From: Pseudomonas asiatica
Lineage (GTDB): Bacteria > Pseudomonadota > Gammaproteobacteria > Pseudomonadales > Pseudomonadaceae
Assembly (NCBI RefSeq): GCF_040214835.1
Contig: NZ_CP157874.1
Coordinates: 3,724,001 to 3,788,000 of the forward strand
Direction: 5' to 3'
DNA: 64,000 nucleotides
Of the stretch, positions 9,875-20,503 are shown one piece after another. The notes under the pieces are model-generated. The model worked only from the letters and a program-made list of their open reading frames with translations, did no database searches and had not been told where the DNA came from. Position numbers and translations under genes: made by a program. Numbering within the stretch: position 1 is the first letter of the stretch; every line of letters starts with the position of its first letter.

Positions 9875-10489
9875 ATGCGCAAACTCATCGTAGCCGCCTT
9901 CATCAGCCTCGACGGTGTCATGCAGGCCCCCGGTGGCCCGCAGGAAGACACCAGCGGCGGCTTCACCTACGGCGGCTGGATCGTGCCCTACGCCGAGGAA
10001 GTCTTCGGCCAGGCCATGCAGGCCCTGTTCAGCCAGCCCTTCGAGTTGCTGCTGGGCCGGCGCACCTACGACATCTTCGCCGGCTACTGGCCAAAGGTAA
10101 AAGACAGCTCGGAAGACTTCTCCATCGCCAACCTGTTCAACAGCGTGCCCAAGCACGTGGCCACCCACACTCCCGCAACCCTCGACTGGCACAACAGCCA
10201 TGCTCTGGGCGAAGACATCACAGCAACGGTCCGCGCCCTGAAACAACAGGACGGCGCCAACCTGCTGACCCAGGGCAGCAGCGATGTGGTGCAGCAACTG
10301 CTGGCGGCGGGCCTGGTCGATGAACTGCAACTGCTGATCCACCCGTTGCTGCTCGGCCACGGCAAGCGACTGTTCGGGGACGATGCTGCAGCGGCGGCCT
10401 TCACCCTGCAGCACTCGCAGGTTTCGCCCAAGGGCGTGGTCATCGCCCGTTACGTGCGTGCCGGCGAAGTGCAGACCGGTTCGTTCTGA
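9875..10489 (+). CDS. Dihydrofolate reductase-fold protein (RibD C-terminal family)
   Basis: A 204-residue protein of the RibD_C/DHFR-like family, presumed NADPH-dependent reductase of unknown substrate. Landmarks are the N-terminal strand with SLDGVMQAPGG, GRRTYDIFAGYWP, NSVPKHVAT, and the glycine-rich cofactor loop GSSDVVQQLLAAGLVDEL followed by HPLLLGHGKRLF. It lacks the deaminase domain of true RibD and is not adjacent to riboflavin genes. AGGAGA sits 6 bases before the ATG. Confidence 0.85.
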   Translation: MRKLIVAAFISLDGVMQAPGGPQEDTSGGFTYGGWIVPYAEEVFGQAMQALFSQPFELLLGRRTYDIFAGYWPKVKDSSEDFSIANLFNSVPKHVATHTPATLDWHNSHALGEDITATVRALKQQDGANLLTQGSSDVVQQLLAAGLVDELQLLIHPLLLGHGKRLFGDDAAAAAFTLQHSQVSPKGVVIARYVRAGEVQTGSF

Positions 10490-10569
10490 AAGGCACGATT
10501 GCGTACAACTTTTGCCTCTCGCTCGCATCGAAACACAGGTAAGCCCCGTCCGTATCAAGGAGGTTCACC

Positions 10570-11115
10570 ATGGCGCTACGCACCACGCTGCTGTTTTGCT
10601 GCATGACCCTGGCCCTGCTCGGCTGCGCCGGCAACGATCACCCGGCGCCGCCGCGCACCCAGCAGGTCGACCTGCAACGTTACCAGGGCACCTGGTACGA
10701 ACTCGCGCGGCTGCCGATGTTCTTCCAGCGCAACTGCGTGCAGTCCGAAGCGCACTATGGCCTGCGAGAGGACGGCCGCCTCGACGTGACCAACCGCTGC
10801 CAGGAAAAGGACGGCCAGTGGAACCAGGCCAAGGGCATCGCCGAAGCCCAGCAACCGGGCAGCACCGACAAGCTCTGGGTGCGCTTCGACAACTGGTTCA
10901 GCCGCCTCGCGCCCGGCCTGACCAAGGGCGAGTACTGGGTGCTGTACCACGACCAGGACTACCGCGTAGCCTTGGTCGGCCACCCGAACCGCGAATACCT
11001 GTGGCTGCTTTCGCGCACGCCCGCGGTCACCGACCAGCTGCGCGAGCAACTGCTGACGATTGCCCGGGAGCAAGGCTATGACACCAGCAAGCTGATCTGG
11101 CGGCAGGCCGAGTAG
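10570..11115 (+). CDS. blc: Outer-membrane lipocalin lipoprotein, Blc-like
   Basis: A 181-residue bacterial lipocalin. A lipoprotein signal peptide with lipobox LLGC puts the modified Cys at about residue 18, with Ala and Gly following, consistent with outer-membrane sorting. The lipocalin fold is marked by GTWYELARLPMFFQRNC (structurally conserved region 1), YWVLYHDQDYRVALVG and REYLWLLSRTP. Such proteins bind lysophospholipids or fatty acids under envelope stress. A strong AAGGAGG ribosome binding site lies 6 bases before the start. It is close behind the RibD-like gene. Confidence 0.93.
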   Translation: MALRTTLLFCCMTLALLGCAGNDHPAPPRTQQVDLQRYQGTWYELARLPMFFQRNCVQSEAHYGLREDGRLDVTNRCQEKDGQWNQAKGIAEAQQPGSTDKLWVRFDNWFSRLAPGLTKGEYWVLYHDQDYRVALVGHPNREYLWLLSRTPAVTDQLREQLLTIAREQGYDTSKLIWRQAE

Positions 11116-11195
11116 GCAACACCTGGCGGGCCATCGACGACATGCGGCAATCCGGCTAAGGTGTGCGCCCTTACTACCTCGAAGGAACGAGCCCG

Positions 11196-11276
11196 TTGAG
11201 TACCACGCCGCTACCTGCACCCCGTATCCGTCCGACACCCATCCGCCCGCTGGTGCTGACGTCACTGCTGGACTGA
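11196..11276 (+). CDS. Possible 26-residue ORF or remnant between blc and rnz
   Basis: A TTG start preceded by GAAGGAA gives a Pro/Arg/Leu-rich 26-residue peptide ([14 protein letters not shown] then [11 protein letters not shown]) ending 16 bases before rnz. It could be a leader peptide, the stub of a lost membrane-protein gene, or chance. There are no matches I can name. Confidence 0.25.
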   Translation: MSTTPLPAPRIRPTPIRPLVLTSLLD

Positions 11277-11292
11277 AACAAGGAGCCAGACC

Positions 11293-12252
11293 ATGGATTT
11301 GCTGTTCCTGGGCACCTCCGCCGGCGTGCCGACCAAGGCACGCAACGTCAGCGCCACCGCAGTGATCGAAGCCAGTGGCAGCCACTGGTACCTGGTCGAC
11401 TGCGGCGAAGGCACCCAGCACCGGCTGCTGCATACGCCGCTGTCGATCCGCGACCTGCGCGCCATCTTCATCACCCACGTGCACGGCGACCATTGCTTCG
11501 GCCTGCCGGGCCTGCTGGCCAGCGCCGGCATGAGCGGGCGCACCCAGCCACTGGACCTTGTCCTGCCCGCCGCCCTGCACGACTGGGTGCGCCAGGGGCT
11601 GGTGGCCAGCGATACCTTCCTGCCGTTCGAACTGCGCCTGCTGGCCGTGGAAGAGCTGGTCGAATGGCGCAATGACGCCCTGCAGGTGACCAGCGTGCAG
11701 CTTTCGCACCGGGTGCCGAGCGTCGGCTTCGTGTTCACCGAGCTCAACCCCGAACCGCGCCTGGACATCCCGCGCCTGGAAGCCGACGGCATCCCCCGCG
11801 GCCCGCTGTGGGGCGAGCTGGCCAAGGGCTTGACGGTGCAGCATGGCGGGCAGCGGCTGCACGGCTGTGATTACTTGCGCCCTTCGCGACCGCCACGGCG
11901 AGTGATCGTGTGCGGCGACAACGACAACCCCGAATTGTTGGCCGACGTCGCCAAGGGCGCGGACGTGCTGGTGCACGAAGCCACGTTCACCCAGGCGGTG
12001 GTAGAGCGCACGGGGGTAACCTTCGGCCACAGCACCGCGGCTGCGGTGGCGCGCTTTGCCGAAACTGCGGGCGTGCGCAACCTGGTGCTGACGCATTTCA
12101 GCGCCCGCTACCAGAACGACCCACGGCGCAGCCCGAGCATCGACAATGTGCGCGACGAAGCCCTCGCCCACTACAGCGGGCAGCTGACCCTGGCGCAGGA
12201 CCTGCAGCGCTATCACATCGGGCGCGATGGCTGTCTTGAGCCCGCGGGATGA
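11293..12252 (+). CDS. rnz: Ribonuclease Z (tRNA 3' endonuclease)
   Basis: A 319-residue metallo-beta-lactamase-fold nuclease that trims tRNA 3' ends. Motifs in order: N-terminal [22 protein letters not shown] zinc-binding signature at residues 62-67, [18 protein letters not shown] and a late GHST/HFSARY histidine pair typical of the RNase Z (ElaC) clade. Length suits the short form. AAGGAG lies 8 bases before the start. It is convergent with the pyrimidine amidohydrolase 44 bases away, with no obvious terminator between. Confidence 0.93.
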   Translation: MDLLFLGTSAGVPTKARNVSATAVIEASGSHWYLVDCGEGTQHRLLHTPLSIRDLRAIFITHVHGDHCFGLPGLLASAGMSGRTQPLDLVLPAALHDWVRQGLVASDTFLPFELRLLAVEELVEWRNDALQVTSVQLSHRVPSVGFVFTELNPEPRLDIPRLEADGIPRGPLWGELAKGLTVQHGGQRLHGCDYLRPSRPPRRVIVCGDNDNPELLADVAKGADVLVHEATFTQAVVERTGVTFGHSTAAAVARFAETAGVRNLVLTHFSARYQNDPRRSPSIDNVRDEALAHYSGQLTLAQDLQRYHIGRDGCLEPAG

Positions 12253-12296
12253 ATTGTGGCGAGCACATGCGAAGCCCTCCACAACCAGCCGCTCCA

Positions 12297-13580
12297 CTAT
12301 GCCGCCAACCGCCCACTGGCAATCGCCTCCGACGCTGCCAGCATCGCACGCAGCAACACCGCGCAGCCCGCGGCCAGGTCCTCGGGCGTGGCGTTCTCGA
12401 TCTCGTTATGGCTGATACCGTTCTCGCACGGCACGAAAATCATCCCCGCCGGCCCCAGTTCGGCCAGGAAGATCGCGTCGTGCCCCGCGCCGCTGACGAT
12501 GTCCATATGCGGCAGGCCCAGCGCCTGCGCCGATTGGCGCACGGCTTCGACACAGGCCTTGTCGAAGTACAACGCCGGGAAATCGGCCGTGGGTACCAGT
12601 TCGTGGCTCAGGCCATGCCGGGCACAGGTCGCCTCGATCACCGCGCGCACATCGGCAATCATCGCATTCAGCTGCTCACCCTCCAGATGACGGAAATCCA
12701 GGGTCATGCGCACCTCGCCCGGGATCACGTTGCGCGAGCCCGGGTAGGCCTGCAGGCAACCCACCGTGCCACAGGCATGGGGCTGGTGGCCGAGGGCGGT
12801 GCGGTTGACTGCCTCCACCACCGCCGCCGCGCCGACCAGGGCGTCCTTGCGCAGGTGCATGGGCGTAGGGCCGGCATGGGCCTCGACACCGCGCAGGGTC
12901 AGGTCGAACCACTTCTGGCCCAGCGCGCCCAGCACCACGCCGATGGTCTTGCGCTGATCTTCGAGGATCGGGCCCTGCTCGATATGCGCTTCGAAGTAGG
13001 CACCCACCGGGTGGCCTGATACGGCGCGCGGGCCGGCGTAGCCGATGGCGTTCAACGCCTCGCCAACGCTGACACCCTGAGCGTCGCGCTTGGCCAGGGT
13101 TTCCTCCAGGGTGAACTTGCTGGCGAACACCCCGGAACCCATCATGCACGGCGCAAAGCGCGAACCTTCTTCGTTGGTCCACACCACCACTTCCAGCGGT
13201 GCTTCGGTTTCGATGCCCAGGTCGTTGAGGGTGCGGAGCACCTCCAGCCCAGCCATCACTCCGAAGCAGCCGTCGAACTTGCCACCGGTGGGCTGGGTGT
13301 CGATATGGCTGCCGGTCATCACCGGGGGCAGCTTGGGGTTACGCCCCGGGCGACGGGCGAAGATGTTGCCGACGGCGTCGATGCTGACCGTGCAACCGGC
13401 GGCCTCGCACCACTGCACGAACAGGTCGCGGGCCTGGCGGTCGAGGTCGGTCAGGGCCAGGCGGCAAACGCCGCCCTTGGCGGTGGCACCGAGACGGGCC
13501 AGGTCCATCAGGGACTGCCACAGGCGGGTGCTGTCGATGTGGTGCTGGGTGGATTGCAGTACATGTTGGGCTGGGGTCAT
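12297..13580 (-). CDS. pydC: N-carbamoyl-beta-alanine amidohydrolase (M20 family, HyuC/AllC-like)
   Basis: A 427-residue M20-family amidohydrolase, here assigned to the last reductive pyrimidine step, N-carbamoyl-beta-alanine to beta-alanine, CO2 and ammonia. Metal-binding motifs are TGSHIDTQPTGGKFDG (His92, Asp103), WTNEEGSRF (Glu137/138) and HIEQGP; GHDAIFL carries a late ligand. Allantoate and N-carbamoyl-L-amino-acid hydrolases are close relatives, so the assignment rests on the neighbouring pyd genes. The ATG at 13580 follows TGAGGA with suitable spacing. It lies downstream of the NCS1 permease on the same strand, separated by a REP pair. Confidence 0.87.
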   Translation of the reverse strand: MTPAQHVLQSTQHHIDSTRLWQSLMDLARLGATAKGGVCRLALTDLDRQARDLFVQWCEAAGCTVSIDAVGNIFARRPGRNPKLPPVMTGSHIDTQPTGGKFDGCFGVMAGLEVLRTLNDLGIETEAPLEVVVWTNEEGSRFAPCMMGSGVFASKFTLEETLAKRDAQGVSVGEALNAIGYAGPRAVSGHPVGAYFEAHIEQGPILEDQRKTIGVVLGALGQKWFDLTLRGVEAHAGPTPMHLRKDALVGAAAVVEAVNRTALGHQPHACGTVGCLQAYPGSRNVIPGEVRMTLDFRHLEGEQLNAMIADVRAVIEATCARHGLSHELVPTADFPALYFDKACVEAVRQSAQALGLPHMDIVSGAGHDAIFLAELGPAGMIFVPCENGISHNEIENATPEDLAAGCAVLLRAMLAASEAIASGRLAA

Positions 13581-13614
13581 GGGATTTTCCTCAGGCATTT
13601 TTGTTGTCTGTGCC

Positions 13615-13708
13615 GGCCTCTTCGCGGGTAAACCCGCTCCCACAGGTACAGCGTTGGCCTCAGGACCTGCGCTGTACCTGTGGGAGCGAGTTTACCCGCG
13701 AAGAAGCC
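13615..13708. repeat. REP inverted pair between permease and amidohydrolase
   Basis: Arms GGCCTCTTCGCGGGTAAACC onward and the near-complement (one change, GCGAG for GCGGG) enclose about 16 bases. The pair ends 10 bases before the permease stop codon. Confidence 0.85.
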
Positions 13709-13717
13709 AGCGCGGTC

Positions 13718-15208
13718 TCACGGCAAGGGCTTGGCCACCCGCGCCGGGCTGCGCGCGACCACGCCGGCGAAGAGGTAATACAGCGCCCCGCCCAGCAGCG
13801 AACCGGTGAACCAGCCGTAGTCGTAGAACCAGCTGAAACTGCTGTTGCCAATGGCCATCACGGTCAGCGCGACCGGCAACGCAAAGGCGGCAAAACCGGC
13901 CCAGTTCCATGCCGGGTACACGTCGTCGCGGTACAGCCCGGCCAGGTCCAGCTTCTGCCGGCGGATCAGGAAGTAGTCCACCACCATGATCCCGGCGATC
14001 GGCCCCAGCAGGCTGGAATAGCCCAGCAGCCAGTTGGAGTACACGCTCTCCAGGCTCAGGTCGGAGACGATCCAGCCCAGCTTCTTCAGCAGCTCATGGC
14101 CCATCAGCGCCAGGCCGATGAAGCCGGTCAGCCACACCGCGCGGCTGCGCCCGATCAGGCGTGGGGCGATGTTCTGGAAATCGTTGGTCGGCGACACGAT
14201 GTTCGCTGCGGTGTTGGTCGACAGCGTGGCGATCACGATCAGCGCCATGGCCAGGGCCACCCAGAACGGGCTGTGGATCTTGCCGATCAGGCTGACCGGG
14301 TCGGACACGGTCTCGCCAACCAGCGATGCCGAAGCAGCGGTGAGCACAACGCCCAGCGCGGCGAACAGGAACATGGTCAGCGGCAAGCCGAAGATCTGCC
14401 CGAGAATCTGGTCCTTCTGGCTGCGTGCGTAGCGGCTGAAGTCGGGGATGTTCAGCGACAGCGTGGCCCAGAAACCGACCATGGCGGTAAGCCCGGCGCA
14501 GAAGTAGCCGAACATGTTCGCCCCTTCCGGGCGCTTGGGCGGCTGGGCCAGCAGTTCGGTCATCGACATGTGCGGCAAGGCCCAGAACAGCAGGCCGACG
14601 CCGACCGCCACCAGCAGCGGTGCCGAAAGCGTTTCGAGCCACTTGATCGACTCGGCGCCGCGCAGCACCACCCACAGGTTCAGGCACCAGAAGATCATGA
14701 AGCCGATCACCTCGCCGGTGCCGCCCAAAGCTTTCCAGCCGTCGAACACCGAGCCCAGGAACAGGTGGATGGCCAGGCCGCCGAACATGGTCTGGATGCC
14801 GAACCAGCCACAGGCGACCACTGCCCGGATCAGGCATGGCACGTTGGAGCCGAGGATGCCGAACGACGAACGCAGCAGCACCGGGAACGGAATGCCGTAC
14901 TTGGTGCCAGGGAAGGCGTTGAGGGTGAGCGGGATCAGCACGATCAGGTTGGCCAGCAAAATCGCCAGCAAGGCCTCGCCCACGCTGAGGCCGAAGTAGG
15001 CGGTGAGCACGCCGCCGAGGGTGTAGGTGGGCACGCAGATGGACATGCCCACCCACAGGGCGGTGATATGCCATTTGTTCCAGGTGCGCTGGTGCACCTT
15101 GGTCGGGGCGATGTCGTGGTTGTAGCGCGGGCTGTCGAGGACATCGCTGCCCTCGGACAGCTCGAACAGGCCATCCTGCTCGACCACTTCCGATCTGCTC
15201 TGCTGCAT
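13718..15208 (-). CDS. NCS1-family pyrimidine/nucleobase permease
   Basis: A 496-residue inner-membrane symporter of the NCS1 (uracil/cytosine/allantoin/hydantoin) family with about twelve hydrophobic helices. Conserved features include the N-terminal NKWHITALWVGMSICVPTY, the substrate-helix region ACGWFGIQTMFGG, and NIPDFSRYARSQKDQ after helix six. It probably imports uracil, thymine or dihydropyrimidines for the adjacent pathway. The ATG at 15208 has GGAGAAGG 5 bases upstream; two earlier ATGs lack one. It is divergent from pydB. Confidence 0.92.
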   Translation of the reverse strand: MQQSRSEVVEQDGLFELSEGSDVLDSPRYNHDIAPTKVHQRTWNKWHITALWVGMSICVPTYTLGGVLTAYFGLSVGEALLAILLANLIVLIPLTLNAFPGTKYGIPFPVLLRSSFGILGSNVPCLIRAVVACGWFGIQTMFGGLAIHLFLGSVFDGWKALGGTGEVIGFMIFWCLNLWVVLRGAESIKWLETLSAPLLVAVGVGLLFWALPHMSMTELLAQPPKRPEGANMFGYFCAGLTAMVGFWATLSLNIPDFSRYARSQKDQILGQIFGLPLTMFLFAALGVVLTAASASLVGETVSDPVSLIGKIHSPFWVALAMALIVIATLSTNTAANIVSPTNDFQNIAPRLIGRSRAVWLTGFIGLALMGHELLKKLGWIVSDLSLESVYSNWLLGYSSLLGPIAGIMVVDYFLIRRQKLDLAGLYRDDVYPAWNWAGFAAFALPVALTVMAIGNSSFSWFYDYGWFTGSLLGGALYYLFAGVVARSPARVAKPLP

Positions 15209-15313
15209 GGGGGCCTTCTCCAGATGTTCTTGTAGTTGTTTGCCCATCGGGTTGATGCGATGGCCGGAGTACACACGCTTTATGTGCTTGAAAATCTCGA
15301 CCAGATTTTCATC

Positions 15314-15329
15314 TTGTCAAGTCAGTCAA
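15314..15329. promoter_or_regulatory. RutR-like operator candidate
   Basis: TTGTCAAGTCAGTCAA matches the E. coli RutR consensus TTGACCAnnTGGTCAA at 10 of 14 defined positions by my alignment. A RutR-like TetR regulator is encoded at 19883-20503. Confidence 0.4.
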
Positions 15330-15457
15330 CGTTTCAAAAAGCCCCGTAGTCAGCACCGCAAAACAGATAATCTCCTTAATTTCAATGAGTTAAAAACCAC
15401 AAAATTAATGGGAAAATTTTCTTGCTGAATACCGTATCTGCATCTAGCCTCCAATCT

Positions 15458-15471
15458 TGTCAGGTCTGACA
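15458..15471. promoter_or_regulatory. TGTCAG/CTGACA inverted repeat upstream of pydB
   Basis: TGTCAGGTCTGACA has perfect 6-base arms with a 2-base spacer, 80 bases before pydB. The half-site TTGTCA also occurs in the upstream candidate operator, so both may bind the same regulator. Confidence 0.4.
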
Positions 15472-15478
15472 GGATTAA

Positions 15479-16990
<1,512 letters not shown>

Positions 16991-16996
16991 AGCCAT

Positions 16997-17100
16997 TGGG
17001 GCTGCTGCGCAGCCCATCGCGACGCAAGGCCGCTCCTACAGGAGTGCGCGGTTCCTTGTAGGAGCGGCCTTGTGTCGCGATGGGGCGCGCAGCGGCCCCA
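16997..17100. repeat. REP inverted pair between pydB and pydX
   Basis: 45-base arms GGGGCTGCTGCGCAGCCCAT onward and its complement are separated by about 14 bases. It sits within the pydB-pydX interval and may attenuate or stabilise the transcript. Confidence 0.85.
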
Positions 17101-17154
17101 GAAACCACCGCAATGCTTGTCGCCTGCATCCATAAAAATAGAGAGGCTACAACC

Positions 17155-18522
17155 GTGATCGACGCCCTGAACCACTTGCCGCGCCCACGGGCCGGCGCCG
17201 ACCAGCTGGCCGAGCGCTTCAGCGACCTGGCCCCACCCCTCACCGCCCGCCAGGCTGCAGTCGAAAGCGCACGCTGCCTGTATTGCTATGACGCCCCTTG
17301 CGTCAACGCTTGCCCCAGCGACATCGACATCCCGTCGTTCATCCACCGCATCAGCGACGAAAACCTGCAAGGCGCCGCCGAGCGCATCCTCTCGGCCAAC
17401 ATCCTCGGCGGCAGTTGCGCCCGCGTCTGCCCCACCGAAATCCTTTGCCAGCAAGCGTGCGTGCGCAACAACGCGCAGGAATGCGCACCGGTGCTGATCG
17501 GCCAGCTGCAGCGCTATGCCCTGGACAACGCCCAGTTCACCGAGCACCCGTTCCAGCGCTCGCCGGCCACTGGCAAGCGCATCGCCGTAGTGGGTGCCGG
17601 CCCCGCCGGGCTGTCGTGCGCCCACCGCCTGGCCATGCACGGGCATGATGTGGTGGTGTTCGAGGCCAGCGACAAGGCCGGTGGCCTCAACGAGTACGGC
17701 ATCGCCCGCTACAAGCTGGTGGACGACTACGCCCAGCGTGAAGTGGAATTCCTGCTCGGCATAGGCGGCATCGAGATCCGCCATGGCCAGCGCCTGGGCA
17801 GCAACCTCGGCCTGGGCGAACTGCGCGATCAGTACGACGCAGTGTTCCTCGGCCTGGGCCTGAATGCCGTGCGCCAGCTCGGCCTGCCGGATGAAGAGGC
17901 CCCCGGCCTGCTCGCCGCCACCGCATACATCCGCGAACTGCGCCAGGCCGACGACCTGAGCCAGCTGCCCCTGGCCGACCGCTGCCTGGTGATCGGCGCC
18001 GGCAACACCGCCATCGACATGGCCGTGCAGATGAGCCGCCTGGGTGCCCGTGACGTCAACCTGGTGTACCGCCGTGGCCATGCCGACATGGGTGCCACCG
18101 GCCACGAGCAGGACATCGCCAAGGCCAACCAGGTACGCCTGCACACCTGGGCCCGCCCCGATGCCGTGCTGCTGGACGACAGCGGCAAGGTGCGCGGCAT
18201 GCGCTTTGCCCGCACCGAGCTGGCAGACGGCCGCCTGCGCGACACCGGCGAAACCTTCGAACTGGCCGCCGATGCCATCTTCAAGGCCATCGGCCAACGC
18301 TTCGACGACGCCAGCCTCGGCGACCCGGTGGCCGCACAACTGGCTCGCGACGGCGAGCGCATCCGCGTCGACGAAAGGATGCAAACCAGCCTGCCGGGCG
18401 TATATGCCGGCGGCGACTGTACCGCCCTGGGCCAGGACCTTACCGTCCAGGCGGTGCAACACGGCAAGCTGGCCGCCGAAGCCATCCATGCCCAACTCAT
18501 GCTCAACGTGGAGGCTGCGTAA
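17155..18522 (+). CDS. pydX: Dihydropyrimidine dehydrogenase, NAD(P)H/FAD subunit
   Basis: A 455-residue GltD-like flavoprotein, the electron-input subunit (PreT/PydX) that passes electrons from NAD(P)H to PydA for uracil or thymine reduction. The N-terminal Fe-S region has CLYCYDAPCVNACP and CARVCPTEILCQQAC; the FAD motif is GAGPAGLSCAHRL; the NAD(P) motif is VIGAGNTAIDMA; the C-terminal FAD segment is GVYAGGDC. The GTG start at 17155 follows GAGAGG by 8 bases; an ATG at 17113 lacks a ribosome binding site. pydA begins on the base after the stop. Confidence 0.92.
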   Translation: MIDALNHLPRPRAGADQLAERFSDLAPPLTARQAAVESARCLYCYDAPCVNACPSDIDIPSFIHRISDENLQGAAERILSANILGGSCARVCPTEILCQQACVRNNAQECAPVLIGQLQRYALDNAQFTEHPFQRSPATGKRIAVVGAGPAGLSCAHRLAMHGHDVVVFEASDKAGGLNEYGIARYKLVDDYAQREVEFLLGIGGIEIRHGQRLGSNLGLGELRDQYDAVFLGLGLNAVRQLGLPDEEAPGLLAATAYIRELRQADDLSQLPLADRCLVIGAGNTAIDMAVQMSRLGARDVNLVYRRGHADMGATGHEQDIAKANQVRLHTWARPDAVLLDDSGKVRGMRFARTELADGRLRDTGETFELAADAIFKAIGQRFDDASLGDPVAAQLARDGERIRVDERMQTSLPGVYAGGDCTALGQDLTVQAVQHGKLAAEAIHAQLMLNVEAA

Positions 18523-19797
18523 ATGGCCGACCTGTCCATCGAATTTGCCGGCATCAAGGCACCCAACCCCTTCTGGCTGGCTTCCGCACCGCCAACCGAC
18601 AAGGCCTACAACGTGGTCCGCGCCTTCGAGGCCGGCTGGGGTGGCGTAGTGTGGAAAACCCTGGGCGAAGACCCGGCGGCAGTCAACGTGTCGTCGCGCT
18701 ACTCGGCGCATTACGGCCCCAACCGCCAGGTGCAGGGCATCAACAACATCGAGCTGATCACCGACCGCTCGCTGGACATCAACCTGCGCGAAATCACCCA
18801 GGTGAAGAAGGACTGGCCCGACCGCGCGCTGATCGTGTCGCTGATGGTGCCGTGCGTGGAAGACTCGTGGAAGTTCATCCTGCCGCTGGTGGAAGCCACC
18901 GGGGCCGATGGCATCGAACTGAACTTCGGCTGCCCGCACGGCATGCCGGAGCGCGGCATGGGTGCTGCGGTCGGCCAGGTGCCGGAGTACGTGGAGATGG
19001 TCACCCGCTGGTGCAAGACGTACTGCTCGCTGCCAGTGATCGTCAAACTCACGCCGAACATCACCGACATCCGCCAGTCGGCGCGCGCCGCGCACCGTGG
19101 TGGGGCCGATGCAGTGTCGCTGATCAATACCATCAACTCGATCACCAGCGTCGACCTCGATCGCATGGTCGCCCACCCCATCGTTGGCGACCAGAGCACC
19201 CATGGCGGCTACTGCGGTTCGGCGGTGAAACCGATTGCCCTGAACATGGTGGCGGAAATCGCCCGCGACCCGCAAACGCGCGGCTTGCCGATCTGCGGCA
19301 TTGGCGGCATCGGCAGCTGGCGTGACGCAGCCGAGTTCATGGCCCTGGGCAGTGGCGCCGTGCAGGTGTGCACGGCAGCGATGCTGCACGGCTTCCGCAT
19401 CGTCGAGGACATGAAGGACGGCCTGGCGCGCTGGATGGACCAGCACGGGCACCGCAACATCGAGGCGTTCCGCGGCCAGGCGGTGGGGCATACCACCGAC
19501 TGGAAGTACCTGGACATGAACTACAAGTCGGTGGCGCACATCGACCAGCAAGCATGCATTGGCTGCGGGCGCTGCCACATTGCCTGTGAGGATACTTCGC
19601 ACCAGGCGATTGCCAGTACGCTGAAGGCAGACGGCACGCATGCCTACAGCGTGATCGAGGAGGAATGCGTGGGCTGCAACCTGTGCCAGATCACCTGCCC
19701 GGTGGAGAGCTGCATCGAGATGGTGGCTCAGGATACCGGCAAGCCGTACCTGAACTGGACGCAGGACCCGCGTAATCCCTACCGCGAGGCCAGTTGA
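18523..19797 (+). CDS. pydA: Dihydropyrimidine dehydrogenase, FMN catalytic subunit
   Basis: A 424-residue subunit reducing uracil and thymine to 5,6-dihydro forms. The N-terminal FMN-binding DHOD barrel includes NFGCPHGMPERGMG, which holds the expected active-site Cys, plus VKLTPN and GIGGIGSW phosphate-loop regions. The C-terminus has two 4Fe-4S motifs, CIGCGRCHIAC and CVGCNLCQITCPVESC. The ATG immediately follows the pydX stop (0-base gap), implying translational coupling and equal stoichiometry. A strong hairpin follows. Confidence 0.95.
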   Translation: MADLSIEFAGIKAPNPFWLASAPPTDKAYNVVRAFEAGWGGVVWKTLGEDPAAVNVSSRYSAHYGPNRQVQGINNIELITDRSLDINLREITQVKKDWPDRALIVSLMVPCVEDSWKFILPLVEATGADGIELNFGCPHGMPERGMGAAVGQVPEYVEMVTRWCKTYCSLPVIVKLTPNITDIRQSARAAHRGGADAVSLINTINSITSVDLDRMVAHPIVGDQSTHGGYCGSAVKPIALNMVAEIARDPQTRGLPICGIGGIGSWRDAAEFMALGSGAVQVCTAAMLHGFRIVEDMKDGLARWMDQHGHRNIEAFRGQAVGHTTDWKYLDMNYKSVAHIDQQACIGCGRCHIACEDTSHQAIASTLKADGTHAYSVIEEECVGCNLCQITCPVESCIEMVAQDTGKPYLNWTQDPRNPYREAS

Positions 19798-19802
19798 GGC
19801 AA

Positions 19803-19862
19803 TTGGGGCTGCCTTGCAGCCCTTCGCGGGCGTGCCCGCGAAGGGCCGCAAAGCGGCCCCAA
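19803..19862. repeat. REP-type long hairpin after pydA, possible terminator
   Basis: An almost continuous palindrome centred on GCGGGC-GT-GCCCGC with outer arms TTGGGGCTGC/GCGGCCCCAA. It lies 5 bases after the pydA stop and 20 bases before the convergent regulator stop. There is no U-tract, so a Rho-independent role is uncertain. Confidence 0.75.
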
Positions 19863-19882
19863 TCGCTCAGCGTACAACGACC

Positions 19883-20503
19883 TCAAGGCTCCAGCCCAAT
19901 CCCCCGCAAGATCACGCTGGTCACCGTCTGTACGGCATTTTCAAAGGCCATGTCCGACAACGCCTCCCCGCCATTGAGCAACGTCACCTGGTAACCAAAG
20001 TCGGCATAGTGCTGGGTCGAGGCCCAGATCATGTACAAAAGCGCCGACGGCTCCACCGGCAGGATGCGCCCCTCCTCCACCCAGCGGCGGATCTTGGCTT
20101 CCTTCAGCTTGGCCCAGGGCACCAGACTTTCATCCAGGTTCACTCCCAGCACCGGCGCCCCATGCAGCATCTCTTCGGCCCAGATCTTCGAGCCCAGCGG
20201 CCGCGAGCGCGAGTGGCCCATCTTCGCCCGGATGTAACTGGTCAGCACCACGCGCGGGTCGTCGAAGTTCTCGAAGCACAGCGCGTCCTGCTTCCACACA
20301 TCCAGCAGGTCCTGCAGCACCGCGCGGAACAGGTCGTCCTTGGTGCTGAAGTAATAATGCAGGTTGGAACGCGGCAACTCGGCCTGCTCGGCGATATCAC
20401 CCATCGAGGTGGCGCCGTAGCCCTTCTCGGCGAACACCTTTTCCGCCGCCTGCAGAATCTTCTCGATATTGCGCCGGCGGATTTCGATCTTGTGGTTGGC
20501 CAT
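19883..20503 (-). CDS. rutR: TetR-family regulator, RutR-like (pyrimidine catabolism)
   Basis: A 206-residue repressor with an N-terminal TetR helix-turn-helix (ILQAAEKVFAEKGYGATSMG, then AELPRSNLHYYFSTKDDL). The C-terminal domain contains WASTQHYADF, as in E. coli RutR, which senses uracil or thymine. Its position next to pydA and the RutR-like box in the pydB/permease control region support control of this pathway. The ATG overlaps the stop codon of a 32-residue ORF (TGATG), suggesting coupled translation. A GTG at 20521 is an alternative start. Confidence 0.85.
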   Translation of the reverse strand: MANHKIEIRRRNIEKILQAAEKVFAEKGYGATSMGDIAEQAELPRSNLHYYFSTKDDLFRAVLQDLLDVWKQDALCFENFDDPRVVLTSYIRAKMGHSRSRPLGSKIWAEEMLHGAPVLGVNLDESLVPWAKLKEAKIRRWVEEGRILPVEPSALLYMIWASTQHYADFGYQVTLLNGGEALSDMAFENAVQTVTSVILRGIGLEP

